Shown here in pieces: positions 11,368 to 21,636 of a DNA stretch of 64,000 bases; position 1 is the first letter of the stretch, and each line of letters opens with the position of its first letter. This DNA is from Heterohyrax brucei (lineage: Eukaryota; Chordata; Mammalia; Hyracoidea; Procaviidae), in NCBI GenBank assembly GCA_028571685.1, contig CM053143.1, positions 50,523,208 to 50,587,207 on the forward strand. The letters run 5' to 3'. The notes under the pieces are model-generated. The model was not told the origin of the DNA, made no database searches, and saw nothing but the letters and a program-made list of their open reading frames with translations. The position numbers were made by a program, and so were the translations under genes.

Positions 11368-12421
11368 TCACTGGATCGGTTCTTTAACTATTACAGCTTT
11401 GATTGAGTTTAGAGACTTCTCTACCTGAGTAGGATTCTGGTGATGTCTCCTGTAATTTCTTCTAAAATATATTTGTTCTTCTACACCAAGAGATTCTTTC
11501 ATCATTTCTTGTAGCTTCTGTTTGGTTTTTACAAATTCTCTGAGCTTCTGTTTATCTGTGACTGTCTTAATTTCATTTTCATATCTGAAAGATAGTTTTA
11601 CAGGATATATAATTCTTGGTTGCAATTTCTTCTCCATCAAGGCTTTGAATGTGCCATGCCACTGTCTCTCTGCCAGCATTGTCTCTGCAGAGAAATCCAA
11701 TGAAAGCCTACAGGGTTTCCCTCTGAATGATAGCTTTGCTTTGAGTCTTGCTGCCTTTAAAAGTTTCTGCTTATGTTTCATTTTATTAAGCTTGATTATA
11801 GTATGTCTTGGAGTCTTTCTTTTGAGATCTATACTGAGCGGTGTTTGATATGTATCTTGGATATCCATATTCTCTTCTTTCACAATTTCTGGGAAGTTTC
11901 CTATCAGCAGCTCAGCCACAATACTCTCTGTGTTCTCAGGTGTCTCTCCCTGTTCAGGGACTCCAATTAATCATAGATTATTCCTCTTAATAGAGTCCCA
12001 CATGGTTCTAATGCTTCTTCATTTTTCTTGTTTCTTTTTTCTGATTTCTCCTCATAAATGCTGGAGTCAGTAGCTCTGTCTTCCAAATCAGAAAATCTCT
12101 TTTCCATTTGTTCCATTTTGTTGTCTTGGCTTTGAATGGAAGTTTCTTTGTCTTTGATTTTGTTCTTGATCTGTTGGATATCAGAGTTCTGGTGTTCCAT
12201 CAGATAGAATAGCTTGCTTAATTTTCATTTTGCTCTGCTGCATTTTATATAAAGTCTAGGAGGTCTCTATGCATAATCCTTTTGTATACACCTTCCGATA
12301 GTTTGAGAAAAACTTCTTCATCTGGGAGGTTCTGAGGTGACTTCTTTTGGGGGCCTTCTGAAGCCGTGGGTGATTCCTTAGTTAAGCTTTTCTCCAGAGT
12401 TTGTTGCTTTTGGGGCATCAT
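11368..12421 (-). pseudogene. L1 ORF1 (RNA-binding coiled-coil protein), decayed
   Basis: ORF1 protein coats L1 RNA as a trimer. The ATG is at 12419-12421 or 12416-12418, and the last open segment ends with TGA at 11368-11370. The N-terminal piece (within 12245-12421) is low-complexity and lysine-rich. The middle piece (11967-12200) has heptad-like 'NKIKDKETSIQSQDNKMEQM' typical of the coiled coil. The C-terminal piece (11368-11919) matches the RNA-binding region, with 'IIKLNKMKHKQKLLKAAR'. The three pieces lie in different frames or are split by stops, so the gene is dead. It is upstream of ORF2 in L1 order. Confidence 0.88.
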
Positions 12422-13460
12422 GTGGGTCAATAGAGGCTGGGAGAGATGCTGTAAAGATCCCACAGTTGTTTCTCTAGGCCATCTTAAAATGAGAGATAAA
12501 AAGTATCTGACAACTTCCAAAGTCAGTCAGGTTTTCAAGTGTATAGGTTCCTTTTTCCAGGTGGCAAAGAAAGTACCTCTATATTAAACCTCAGATGCTA
12601 TAAGCTGGCTCAAAATACAGAAAGGCTACTGCCCTGCTGGCCTCTGCTGTCAGGCCCCAGCTATAGGCAACTGTGTACAATTCTACTTTTCTGCTGGAGA
12701 AACGCTCTCTTCCAGTTGGGCACTGCCTCCCAGCCCAGGATTTAGGTCCAGCTAATGTTTCCGTATGGGTATCTCTGCTTCTCAGTGGAACAAGATGGTG
12801 TCCTGCACAAAGTCACCACCTGCCTAGGACCAGGCTGCTGGCAGAAAGACAGGCCAAAGTTGCCGAGATCTTTAAAGTCTGCAGCATCTGTTGCCCAAGC
12901 CCCAGCCAACACTGTGCAAAACACCACCTCTGTGCCAGAAAAGCACTCTCCCCTGGGCAGGTGCTGCCTCCCAGCCTTGGAACTAAGTCCAGCTGGGGCC
13001 TCTGTATGGGTGCTCCATCTCTCAGTGGCATCCTGCACAAGCTTGCCACTGCCTCCGTACAGCTACTATATGGCAGAGGTATAAAGATAGGCTAAAGGTG
13101 CCAAGATGCACCAAGTCCAAAACCAGGCTCTCAGAATATGGCAATTGCACTTGCTGATCCCACCAGCAGTGCATCTGAGATTAGCAGCTAGTCAATCCCA
13201 GCTCTGCCCACTGGCTATGATGAAGAGAAAAAAAATTAAAATGGTGTATTACCTTCAGTCAGTGCAAGCCCATGCTTTCCAAGATGAGTCAGCAAAAGAG
13301 AGGAGGTTTTGTGTTCAGTGGTATGAAGTCCAAATTAACAGCCCTATGCTGCATCCTAGGGCTCACTAGGTGTCCAGAAGGCTCCGTTTAATTGTCAGTT
13401 CAGGTTTTGGCTTCCAGTGGGATTTAGGGAGACATGTTTAGTTTGCCATCTTCATGATAC
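12422..13460 (-). promoter_or_regulatory. L1 5' UTR / internal promoter region
   Basis: This 1-kb segment is the 5' UTR of the full-length L1, homologous to 23.08-24.0 kb on the plus strand. It is GC-richer than its surroundings. L1 promoters lie within the transcribed 5' UTR, which is known for the family; activity of this copy is not shown. Several open frames on the plus strand here (12673-13095, 12755-13084) are antisense and have no protein-like content. Confidence 0.75.
13445..13452 (-). promoter_or_regulatory. YY1-like site at L1 5' end
   Basis: AAGATGGC on the minus strand begins about 9 bases from the L1 start. The human L1 promoter carries the same core at a similar position, where it binds YY1 and sets the start site. 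Equivalent function here is inference. Confidence 0.55.
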
Positions 13461-13478
13461 CAGGAAAACAACCTTCTT
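13461..13478. repeat. 18-bp target-site duplication of L1, right copy
   Basis: Identical to 5738-5755. Confidence 0.95.
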
Positions 13479-13680
13479 GCAAATAAATTAATTGCAATTG
13501 TAATAATTGCTAAAAACAGAAACTGAAAATGTGATATGAGAGATACATGTGGCTACATGGTTGTATGAAAAGATCTCTTTGAAGAGAGAGAATTCACTGT
13601 CTAAAGGAGGAAGAGACATATTTCCAGCAGCGGGAATGCAGGTGCAAAGTGGGTCCCAAAGTGTGACAGATCTTAGGGGA
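13479..13680 (+). mobile_element. L2 fragment, middle part
   Basis: Continues the L2 copy from 5755 ('aaataaattaattgcaattg', then 'gcgggaatgcaggtgcaaag'). It stops where the SINE cluster begins. Confidence 0.6.
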
Positions 13681-13849
13681 AAACAATAAAAATAAAAACC
13701 CTTGACGTAAAGTTGTTCCAACTCATAGAAATCCTATAAAACAGAGTAGAACTGACCCATACAGTTTCCAAGGAGTGCCTAGAGGATTTGAATTGCTGAC
13801 CTCCTGGTGAACAACTGTAGCAGTTAACCACTGAGCCACCAAGGTTTCC
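13681..13849 (-). mobile_element. AfroSINE, short form (first of three)
   Basis: Antisense copy with 'aaacagagtagaactgaccc', 'gaattgctgacctcctggtg' and 'gttaaccactgagccaccaa'. The left flank 'gacagatctta' (13665-13675) resembles the 'gaaagacctt' motif flanking the next two SINEs. Confidence 0.88.
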
Positions 13850-13865
13850 TGGAAAGACCTTGACA

Positions 13866-14026
13866 AAAAACACCAGTGCCGTCCAATTGATTCCAACTCA
13901 TAACAACCCTATAGGACAGAGTAGAACTGCTTCATAGAGTATCCAAGGAGCACCTGGAGGATTTGAACTGTCTACCTTTTGGTTAGAAGTTGCAGCACTT
14001 AACCATTGTGGCCACCAGTGTTTCCA
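13866..14026 (-). mobile_element. AfroSINE, short form (second of three)
   Basis: Antisense copy with 'ataggacagagtagaactgc', 'gcacctggaggatttgaact' and 'gcacttaaccattgtggcca'. It is bracketed by 'gaaagacctt' at 13852-13861 and 14027-14036, a 10-bp perfect duplication. Confidence 0.92.
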
Positions 14027-14050
14027 GAAAGACCTTACCGAAACAAAAAA

Positions 14051-14160
14051 CCCAGTAATGGCATAGTGATTAATGGCTACTAACCAGAAGGTAGGCAGTT
14101 CAAATTCAGCAGATGCTCCTTGGAAACTGTATGGGGCAGTTCTACTCTGCGTCACTATGA
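14051..14160 (+). mobile_element. AfroSINE, 3'-truncated (third of three, opposite strand)
   Basis: Sense copy with 'taatggcatagtgattaatg', 'aaggtaggcagttcaaattc' and 'ggggcagttctactctgcgt', ending early. It is bracketed by 'gaaagacctta' (14027-14037) and 'gaaaggcctta' (14162-14172). Confidence 0.85.
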
Positions 14161-14600
14161 GGAAAGGCCTTAGGAGATACAAAATGAGTTTAGAGACATG
14201 GACAAGAGCCAGTTTACACAAGGCCTTGCAATCCATGTTAAGAGATTGGGATTTTACTCAAAGAGCACTAGGAAGCTAATGAAAATTAAACAGAGGAGAG
14301 ACACGATCCAATTAATGTTTTTAAAAGGTAACTTTGGAGTAGGCTTATAGCCAAGCACAAGAGGAATCAGAGGAGCCAAGAAGCAAACCGGTAGCTCAGG
14401 AGTCAGTAGATGAATCTTTGGACCAAGGTGGAGGTAGGAGATAGGGTTAGTGGGTTGTGCAGAAGAGTTCAGATACTAGATGTAGATTAACTGAAATTGC
14501 TGACCAGTAGGATTTGTAGATGGTGTAGGGGGTGGAATTACAGATGACTTAGCTTAACTTTGAATGGATAGGTAGACAGATGGTGAGACATTTTATGGAC
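14161..14600 (+). mobile_element. L2 fragment, right part
   Basis: 'ccttgcaatccatgttaaga', 'gggattttactcaaagagca' and 'gaggagagacacgatccaat' follow the L2 consensus pattern and continue the copy interrupted at 13680. Confidence 0.75.
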
Positions 14601-14849
14601 TGGGGTGATCAAGCAGACTTTCATCAAAGATGTCAAAGTAGAAACTCTACACCCCAGATACAGAGGTGCCTGGATATTGACATGGTGAGAACATTAATGA
14701 GTTCCCTGTGCTTCCCCAGAGCTCCTATCCTCCTCCTAGGGCACCACTGCAGTCACACCTCAGCTGCACTCAACTTTTCCTGATAGGCTGCACTATCTCT
14801 ACATCCCCAAACCTCTCTTCCTACCCCATGAGGAAGAGAGTTTGGGCTG

Positions 14850-15149
14850 ATTTTTCAGAAGTAGATCATCAGGCCTTTCTTCCAACATACCTCTGGGTAG
14901 CCTTGAACCTTTAACTTTTCAATTAGCAGCAGAGCACTTAACAACTGGAAACCCTGGTGGTGTAATAGGTTAAGTGCTACATCTGCTAACCAAAAAAGGT
15001 CGGCAGCTCAAATCTAGCAGCCACTTCTTGGAAACTCTATGGGACAGTTCTACTCTGATCTATAGGGTTGCTGTGAGTTGGACATGACTAGATGGCAGAG
15101 GGTTTGGTTGTCTTGGTACTTAACTGTTTGTCACCTAGTGACTCCTAAT
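14850..15149 (-). mobile_element. old AfroSINE long form, split by a younger SINE
   Basis: The left half (14850-14941) ends 'agcagcagagcacttaac'. The right half (15116-15149) resumes with 'acttaactgtttgtcaccta'. The break coincides with the SINE at 14948-15112, so this is a SINE-in-SINE nest. Confidence 0.7.
14948..15112 (+). mobile_element. AfroSINE, short form, nested in older SINE
   Basis: Sense copy: 'ggaaaccctggtggtgtaat', 'acatctgctaaccaaaaaag', 'gggacagttctactctgatc', then tail 'gatggcagagggtttggttg'. The flanks share 'cttaac' from the split host SINE. Confidence 0.9.
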
Positions 15150-15335
15150 TCTCCACTCAGTTCTCATTAGTATCTGCTCATTTTCTTCTTTATGTATTTA
15201 TTATCTATTTTTCTTAGCCAAAACTTGTCATGACAGTAAGGACTTGGTCTTCTTCACACCTATACCACTACAGCCTGCAAGATTACCTGGCACATACGAG
15301 GTGCTCCATAAATATGAGTGAAATGAATAAACAAA
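15150..15335 (+). mobile_element. L2 3' end
   Basis: 'acctggcacatacgaggtgc' followed by 'tccataaatatgagtgaaat' matches the characteristic L2/MIR 3' end pattern of 'cctggcacatagtaggtgct'. Confidence 0.65.
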
Positions 15336-16139
15336 AGTCAAAAAGCCTTTGTTACTCATTGGATTGGGGGGAAAGGAAAGGCTATGTCATATCCAGCCCC
15401 CTGGTTTTGAGCTTTCAGTGACTGGGAAATGACTGTTCTTGAAAAGATACAAGAGAGCAGAAGGAAGCAGTAAATTTGGGTCATAAAGACAAGGACAGGT
15501 TTGGCTTTTAACATGCTGGGCATGAAGTCAATGCAGGACATCCTGCAGGCATCCGAACCAAACAACTTCAAATTCTAACTCATTTTTCCATCATCATCTT
15601 CCTAAACTGGCTTTCTTTTTCTCTGTTTCATTTGGTGACACCAGTGGTTAGGCAGCTGTCCAAACTAGAAAGCTAGGAATTCATCCTGGACTCCTTTCTC
15701 AAACTCATTCCAACATCCAATCAGGGCAATTTTTGAACTGCCAAACTTAGATAGGAGGCATATTTTTTCTTTTACTAAAGAATGTAATGCTGCCCTTCTC
15801 TTTGATGAACAGAGTCAGTATGCTCTCTCACAATTTTTTAAAAAAATAAATCCACTTACTTGGTCCCTTCAGTGTAAAGCTAGCATTTTAACAATGAGTG
15901 AGAAACCAACTACCTTTCAAAACAAGCTCTGACAGAAAAAATGTTGAAAATAAATTATTGGGAAATGTTTCCATTGTCTTGTGATTTTATTGCTGAAAAC
16001 AATGTAAGGAAAGCATGTACAAACATTGTAGTAGAATGCTTTAAAAACTCAGGATGCAGAATTCACTTACCTATTTTAAAACTCTTCAAACAAAATTTCT
16101 GCATATTTTGAACTGTTGTTAATGCTACAAAAAATATGT
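15336..16139. other. unassigned non-coding sequence
   Basis: About 0.8 kb with no recognisable repeat, exon or RNA gene. Confidence 0.4.
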
Positions 16140-16744
16140 ACCCCATCTTAAACGCTAGCAAGCTGCCATCTAAGAAGCATCAATTGGTCCCAGTCTAACT
16201 GGAACAGAGGAGACCAACAACAGCAAATACAGGAGGACAGTGTGAGCATAAGAGACTTAAAAAGCCAAATGATCCAGAGACTACGCCAGCATGAGACCAA
16301 ACGAACCAGATGATGTGTGGCTACCTCCAATGTCTGCCTTAACAGGCAATACAATGTGGACTCCCTGATGTAGTGGGAGAAAAAAGACGGTGCAGGTCTA
16401 GGGTTCTCTTAGAAGACGAGACTTGTTGGTCCGACATCCTGGAGGGTCCCCTGAGAACATGGCCCCTGGTTTTACTCATAGCTGAAACCAGCACCAAAGA
16501 CAATTCTTCAGACAAAAATTGGACTGGACTGTAAGATATGAGGCTGTCAGAGAAGCTCCTCTATAGGCATGAGGTGGGAAGGTGGAGAGGAAGGAAGAGT
16601 TAGATAAATGAATATGGGAAGTGCCCAGAGTAGAAAGGAGGAGTGTGCTGTCACAGGGCTGGGAGAGCAGCTGCAGTTGAACAGTGTCTGTATGGGATTT
16701 TTATGGCAAATTGACTTCAATCATAAATGATCACTTAAATATTA
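16140..16744 (+). mobile_element. L1 3' UTR fragment (intermediate age)
   Basis: Homologous to the 3' UTRs of the two large L1 copies but more diverged. Shared blocks are 'agctgccatctaagaagcat', 'cctgagaacatggcccctgg', 'attcttcagacaaaaattgg' and 'ggagtgtgctgtcacagggc'. It ends in an A-rich tail near 16744. No ORF2 sequence is attached, so it is strongly 5'-truncated. Confidence 0.8.
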
Positions 16745-17369
16745 TTTAAAAAGAAAGAAGGAAATATTTACCCCTTCCAATTTCTAAGAACAACTGATTG
16801 AGATCAGGGATAAAGGAAATTAGCCTGAATTTTAACCAAAAAACATTTTTATGATTACCAGTTAGAACAGAGGATGGTGTATCATAATTTATTAGGTGTC
16901 CTTCCATTTGAAGGCACATCACTTTATAGGGCCTTTCTAGCCACAACAGCAATTAAACCCAAGAAATGAAGTAAATTTGGACAAAGACTGGCAAATCATA
17001 ATATCATAAGTACTATATCAGGACATTAAAAACAAGACATATTCAATCACTAAGTTTTGTTTATTAGAAATAAATACAATAGAAATTATTCCAAGTACTT
17101 TAATCTCATTTTTATCTTATGCTTTTGCAATTTCTATTTGGGAATTGTTTTGAAATGAACACAGTAGTACAGCAGTAAGTATATACAATTTATTTGGGAA
17201 ATGACTACATTGGGAGAGTGCAGCTGAGGGTTTCTTAGCCACAGGATGTTCAACCACTGCTTTGAGGATCCAGAGGAAGTGCCATTAAGACACACGTGGT
17301 CCACAGCACGGCAGCGTTTCCATCTTGTCCACCTTTTCATGGCCAACAGGATGGATGATACCACCACAC
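16745..17369. other. unassigned non-coding sequence
   Basis: No recognisable repeat or exon; AT-rich. Confidence 0.4.
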
Positions 17370-17380
17370 AAGTGTACTCA

Positions 17381-17559
17381 GGAAACCCTGGTGGCACAGT
17401 AGTTAAATGCAACATCTGCTAACCAAGCTAACCAAGAGGTTGGCACAGTTTGAATCAGCCAGGGGCTCCTCAGAAACTCTGTGGAGCATTTCTACTGTGT
17501 CCCATGGTCACCACGAGTCGGAATCAATTTGACTGCAGTGTGTTGGGTTTTAGGGCAGG
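17381..17559 (+). mobile_element. AfroSINE with perfect target duplication
   Basis: Sense copy: head 'ggaaaccctggtggcacagt', then 'cagtttgaatcagccagggg' and tail 'gactgcagtgtgttgggttt'. An 11-bp duplication 'aagtgtactca' flanks it at 17370-17380 and 17560-17570. The anticodon-loop region holds a small tandem duplication ('aaccaagct' then 'aaccaagag'). Confidence 0.95.
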
Positions 17560-17570
17560 AAGTGTACTCA

Positions 17571-17889
17571 GTTCTACTGAAATGTCAAAATCTTAGTAAG
17601 GAAGTAAAGCACAACAGCAATTTGTTAATGCTATATCCACTAGCTTGCTGCTTGGATAAGGTGAGCTGTGAGTTATTCTCAAATCCTGGCTTCTAGCCCT
17701 CCTCTCTCTCTCTCTCTCTCTCAAGAAAGCATATGGAATGCTAGTGGGGGAGAGTCACCAAATTGTAGGAGTAACATTGAATCCACTCTATTTTAGGTTT
17801 TTCAAGGAATAAAGCCATCACAAATTTATATTTTATTATTAGTAACACATTATTTGGCTGCCCTTAGTGACTCAGGACTCCCAGTTTGA
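17571..17889. other. unassigned sequence with a CT microsatellite
   Basis: Nothing recognisable apart from the dinucleotide run at 17701-17724. Confidence 0.45.
17701..17724 (+). repeat. (CT)n microsatellite
   Basis: An uninterrupted CT run of about 12 units; likely length-polymorphic. Confidence 0.95.
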
Positions 17890-18365
17890 AAGCCTTTGCC
17901 CTATAGAATCAAATTTCAGCTCCTCAGTAGTATGTATAATTCTAAGCCTGACTTTCTGTCAGGTCTCACCATCCCGGTCACATGCTTCCTCCTCTTGTTG
18001 TCTGCACATAGCATGCTATTTCGCATTCATACAATCCAATTGGCCCCAAATTTTCTCTATTCTGCATCCTCATCTGGCTAGATTCAATTGTAGGATAATA
18101 GAATAGATGACTTAAGTTCAAACCACCTCTTCCAGGAAGTCTTCCCCAGTTAACCATGGGCTATATTTACTGGATCTACTTTATACTTCCATCATATTCT
18201 TGGGAATAGTTCTATCCATTGCACCACAATGATCTATTTAGGGGTCGGTCATCCTATCAGACCGTAAGTGTCTTTTTAGGCCATGGATTGAGTCTTACTG
18301 GTAAGTACAGTGCTTGGCATGTAGCAGGCATTCCAAAGATGTTTGCTGAGTGAGGGTAGGAGTGA
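17890..18365 (+). mobile_element. L2 3' end
   Basis: 'cctcttccaggaagtcttcc', 'gaccgtaagtgtctttttag' and 'cagtgcttggcatgtagcag' appear in L2 order. Confidence 0.75.
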
Positions 18366-19690
18366 ATGAATGAGAAAGTGAATCATATGACATCTGTAAG
18401 TTAGTGGATATGTAAGACTGGCAGAATCAAAGGTTAATCTCATGACAAAACACCTACATTTAATTTCTGGTCTTCCATTGACTGAGAATGTGACTTGAAT
18501 GAGAAACTGACAAAGAGAAATTATAAGGGGAGGAAAATTGGGAAGTGGAGAAGTTAACCAGGGGGATGTCAGTGAAAAATTGTAGAGGAAGAGAGGACTG
18601 TAGATAGGGTCCTTCATCCCAGCCAAACAAGCCACTTCTCCCCCTTCACAGGTGTTACCACAGAGCAGTGACTGTAGAAGTAGGGTAGCTTGTGGCTGAA
18701 CCAGCCCAGAAGTCCCCCAGACAGCTAGGTTAACACTTTACTTGCCATCCTCTTGGGATGTCTGAGGGATTAGAGAGGAGGGCCCAGGCACTATGGACAG
18801 TGGAGAGGGTCATTTAAGGAGCACTGGGCAGGTTATTTTCCAACAGGTATGAAACTATCTCAATTTTTTTTAACAACTAATGCAGCCATAGCAGTGAATG
18901 CCAGCTTAATAACAGCCTGCCTAAAGGTAAATATGGTAATGCAATGTATCCCCCTATATCTCCAAGGAGAATACAGCTCCTTTAAAAGCTGAGGGGTTTT
19001 ATTAGCAAAGAATCCTTTCTCTCTCGGCACTTGAGAACACTGTCTTTCTGAGCACCTTGGCCAATACAGCAAGCTCTAAGTAAGCAGTGAGTTATTTTTT
19101 ATTTTTCCCCTGTTCTTTCTGTTCCCCTTAAAAACTTGCTCATGTATCTGTTGGGTAGTTTGGTTCTTCCCCATAGTGATGAAGTAAAAGCTCCTGAAAG
19201 CTCAGGCCTTACTGTGCAGGGGGACTGGCAGTCACAACAAGAGAGAGCTTCACCGTTATTTGCATCCTAGGCTTCCTCCTTAGTGTAATGGGAAGAGGTT
19301 TTGATTCAGTCCTTAGCCTAGTTTTTACACAGCCTCTACAAAATGCCTCAGAGCGATGCAGACTCTGTCACTTTGTGGCTGAGTAAATGATCCTGCTTTC
19401 ATCAGTAATTCCCAGGGTGGCTTTATGTGAGCCTAACACTTGATGGGGTTTCTTCCTTCCCACCTAATGGATCTATTCCTCACTTGTCCTATCTGCCTCC
19501 AGTATAAGCTTCACTCTTTCTAATGCAAGTCTTCCCTTTCCAGGACTGATTCACTCAGAAGCTGAAAGGTGGGATTTCTGAAGCCATCACTGAGCTGACT
19601 TGAAATCTCTGCGAGTACAGAACAGCTGATTAAATTATTCTGAAGAGCTGATGGCCTCATTGTAAATCCCTGCACTAAACACATTATCAG
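18366..19690. other. 1.3-kb unassigned stretch
   Basis: No recognisable young repeat or exon; one of the longer repeat-poor stretches in the window. I cannot tell unique sequence from very old repeats by eye. Confidence 0.4.
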
Positions 19691-19830
19691 TGTTTCGCAA
19701 CATGCGCTTCAAGACTGTCCACATCAGAACCACTGCAGTGCTTATTAAAATGCAAAGTCCTGGGTCTCAGCAAAGGACCCAGTCATTCATGGCATAGTCC
19801 TGGAAATCTGTACTTAAAAAAAAACAGTCT
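19691..19830. mobile_element. ancient hAT-type (MER-like) fragment
   Basis: 'catcagaaccactgcagtgc' and 'ttattaaaatgcaaagtcct' followed by 'gggtctcag' resemble the short mammalian hAT elements that carry 'agaatcacctggggagct'. The ends are too worn to identify terminal repeats. Confidence 0.4.
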
Positions 19831-19865
19831 CTCATAGGACTAAATTAAGCATAATATACATACAG

Positions 19866-20033
19866 CAGAAACCCTGGTGGTGTAGTTGTTAAGTGCTACA
19901 TCTGTTAACCCAAAGGTCAGCAATTCAAATCCTCCAGGCACTCCTTGGAAATTCTCTGAAGCAGTTCTGTCCTGTTCTATAGGGTCACTACGAGTCAGAA
20001 TCAACTCAATGGCACTGGATTTGGTTCTGGATT
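19866..20033 (+). mobile_element. AfroSINE, short form
   Basis: Sense copy: 'gaaaccctggtggtgtagtt', 'gtcagcaattcaaatcctcc' and 'tcaatggcactggatttggt'. A perfect 11-bp duplication 'tatacatacag' lies at 19855-19865 and 20034-20044. Confidence 0.94.
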
Positions 20034-20135
20034 TATACATACAGAAAGATACATATGCTATAAGTGTACAGCTTGCTAAAGCTGCACAACTAAATCTGTC
20101 TATAAAATCAGAACCCAGACTAAGAACAAGATTAT

Positions 20136-20906
20136 TGTCATGGATTGAACTGTGTCTGCCAAAAATATGTGTCAGCTTGATTAGGCCCTGGTTCCCAGCA
20201 CTGGTGGGTGTCCTCTGTTTTGTGACTGATGTAATTTTCCTGTGTTTTAAATTCTACTCTCTGCCTGTGGTTAATGGTGCAAGGTTAGGTTATGTTAAAG
20301 AGGATTATGTTAAAGAGGATTAGAGTGAGATATATACCCCCTTACTCAGCTCACAGAAACCCTGGTGGGGTAGTGGATAAGTGCTACATCTGCTAACGAA
20401 AAGGCTGGCAGTTCAAATCCACCAGGCAAATCTATGGGAACTCTATGGGACACTTCTATTCTGACCTCTAGGGTCATTATGAGTCAGATACAACTCAGTG
20501 GTAATGAGTTCGGTTGTTTTTTGTTGTTGTTGTTTCTCTCGGTTCACATCTCTAATCCACTATAAAGGAATTTTCCTGGGGTGTTGCCCACATAACCTTA
20601 TATTTTATAAGAGATAGAAAGCAGAAGTGAGAAGAGATACATGGGGACCTCACACCACCAAGAAAGCAGTGCCGGGGCAGAGCACATCCTTCGGACTCAG
20701 GGTTCCTGAGCTGAGAGACCCCAAGTCTGGAAGAGGACTGAGAACAAGGACCTTCCTCCAGAGCTGACAGAGAAAGCAAACTATCCTCTGAAACTGACAC
20801 CCTAAATTCAGACTTATAGCCCCTAGACTGTGAGACAATAAATTTCTCTTTGTTAAAGCCAGCCACTGTGGTCTGACTATTACAGCAGCACAGGGTGACT
20901 AAGACA
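20136..20906 (+). mobile_element. solo LTR, family A, split by a SINE
   Basis: It begins TGTCATGGATTGAACTGTGT and ends 'gtgactaagaca', i.e. TG...CA. AATAAA lies at 20837-20842. A SINE at 20355-20538 interrupts it near 'cttactcag'. About 590 bp is LTR. The internal 'gattatgttaaagag' is tandemly repeated at 20301-20322. Confidence 0.85.
20355..20538 (+). mobile_element. AfroSINE nested in LTR
   Basis: Sense copy: 'gaaaccctggtggggtagtg', 'ggctggcagttcaaatccac' and tail 'gtggtaatgagttcggttgt', ending in a TTG run. The flanks 'cagctcaca' and 'cggttcaca' are a worn target duplication within the LTR. Confidence 0.9.
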
Positions 20907-21341
20907 TCCTTCCTGACCCTTCCATTCACAACCTATCCCCTCCTGTCACCATGAGGATTACCACTATCTTGACTTCTAATAGATTAGTTTCACCTGTTTA
21001 ATTTCTGCAGTAGCTATTGATGGAATCATGTATTCTGTGTTCTGTGTCTGGCTTCTTTCACCAATTCTATTTCTGTGATCCATCCATATTACTGCATCTA
21101 GTAAACTGTTCATCCTCATGGTATGGTATTCCACTGCATTATTATAATGTATTTAAACAATAAATTATAATGAAATACTTCTACTTGCTCACCAGAATGG
21201 CTAATGCTAAAAAAAAAAAAAAGTTGTGAGGGTATATAAAACTGAAACCCTTAAACACTGCCAGTTGCACAATATTGGTAAAACCAACTTGGAAAACTTC
21301 TCAGCAGTATCTAGTAAAGCTCAATGTTAGGTTATCTTACC

Positions 21342-21495
21342 AAAAATAAAAAACCAAAGCCACTGCAGTCGAGTCAGGTCCAATTCATAGCAACCCTAGA
21401 GGTCAGAGTAGAACCACCCCCACAGAGTTTTCAAGGACAGCTTGGCAGATTTGAACTGCTGACTTTTTGGTCAGCAGACACACACCACTGTTTCC
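21342..21495 (-). mobile_element. AfroSINE, short form
   Basis: Antisense copy with 'gcagtcgagtcaggtccaat', 'gaggtcagagtagaaccacc' and 'gatttgaactgctgactttt'. 'ttaggtta' at 21327-21334 and 21496-21503 is a short target duplication. Confidence 0.88.
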
Positions 21496-21636
21496 TTAGG
21501 TTACACTGTGATGCAAAAAAGTCCACTGCTGGACATGTGCCCAACAGAAATACATGCACATGTTCACCCCAAGATACAAATTAAATTGTTCACAGCTATT
21601 CATAACAGCAAAAACCAGATTCTCCCTAAAAGTCCA

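Larger units (their letters stand above)
5756..13460 (-). mobile_element. full-length L1 (LINE-1), minus strand, non-functional
   Basis: Complete L1 in the order 5' UTR (12422-13460), ORF1 (11368-12421), ORF2 (6777-11043) and 3' UTR (5756-6776). It spans 7.7 kb including a 481-bp nested insertion. A perfect 18-bp target duplication flanks it. The 5' end carries AAGATGGC close to the first base, as expected of an intact L1 start. ORF1 and ORF2 are interrupted by stops and frameshifts. It is homologous throughout to the plus-strand copy at 23.05-30.33 kb, so both belong to one afrotherian L1 lineage. It inserted into an L2. Confidence 0.95.

Noticed and set aside
12673-13095. Plus-strand open frame of 140 codons
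   Set aside because: It is antisense to the L1 5' UTR; proline, serine and cysteine richness reflects the GC-richer UTR.
5738-13478. Recombination between the two large L1 copies as the cause of the layout
   Set aside because: The minus-strand L1 has its own intact 18-bp duplication, so a simple insertion explains it.
13681-14160. CRISPR-like spaced repeats from the recurring gaaagacctt motif
   Set aside because: The motif is explained by target duplications of three SINEs, and the genome is mammalian.
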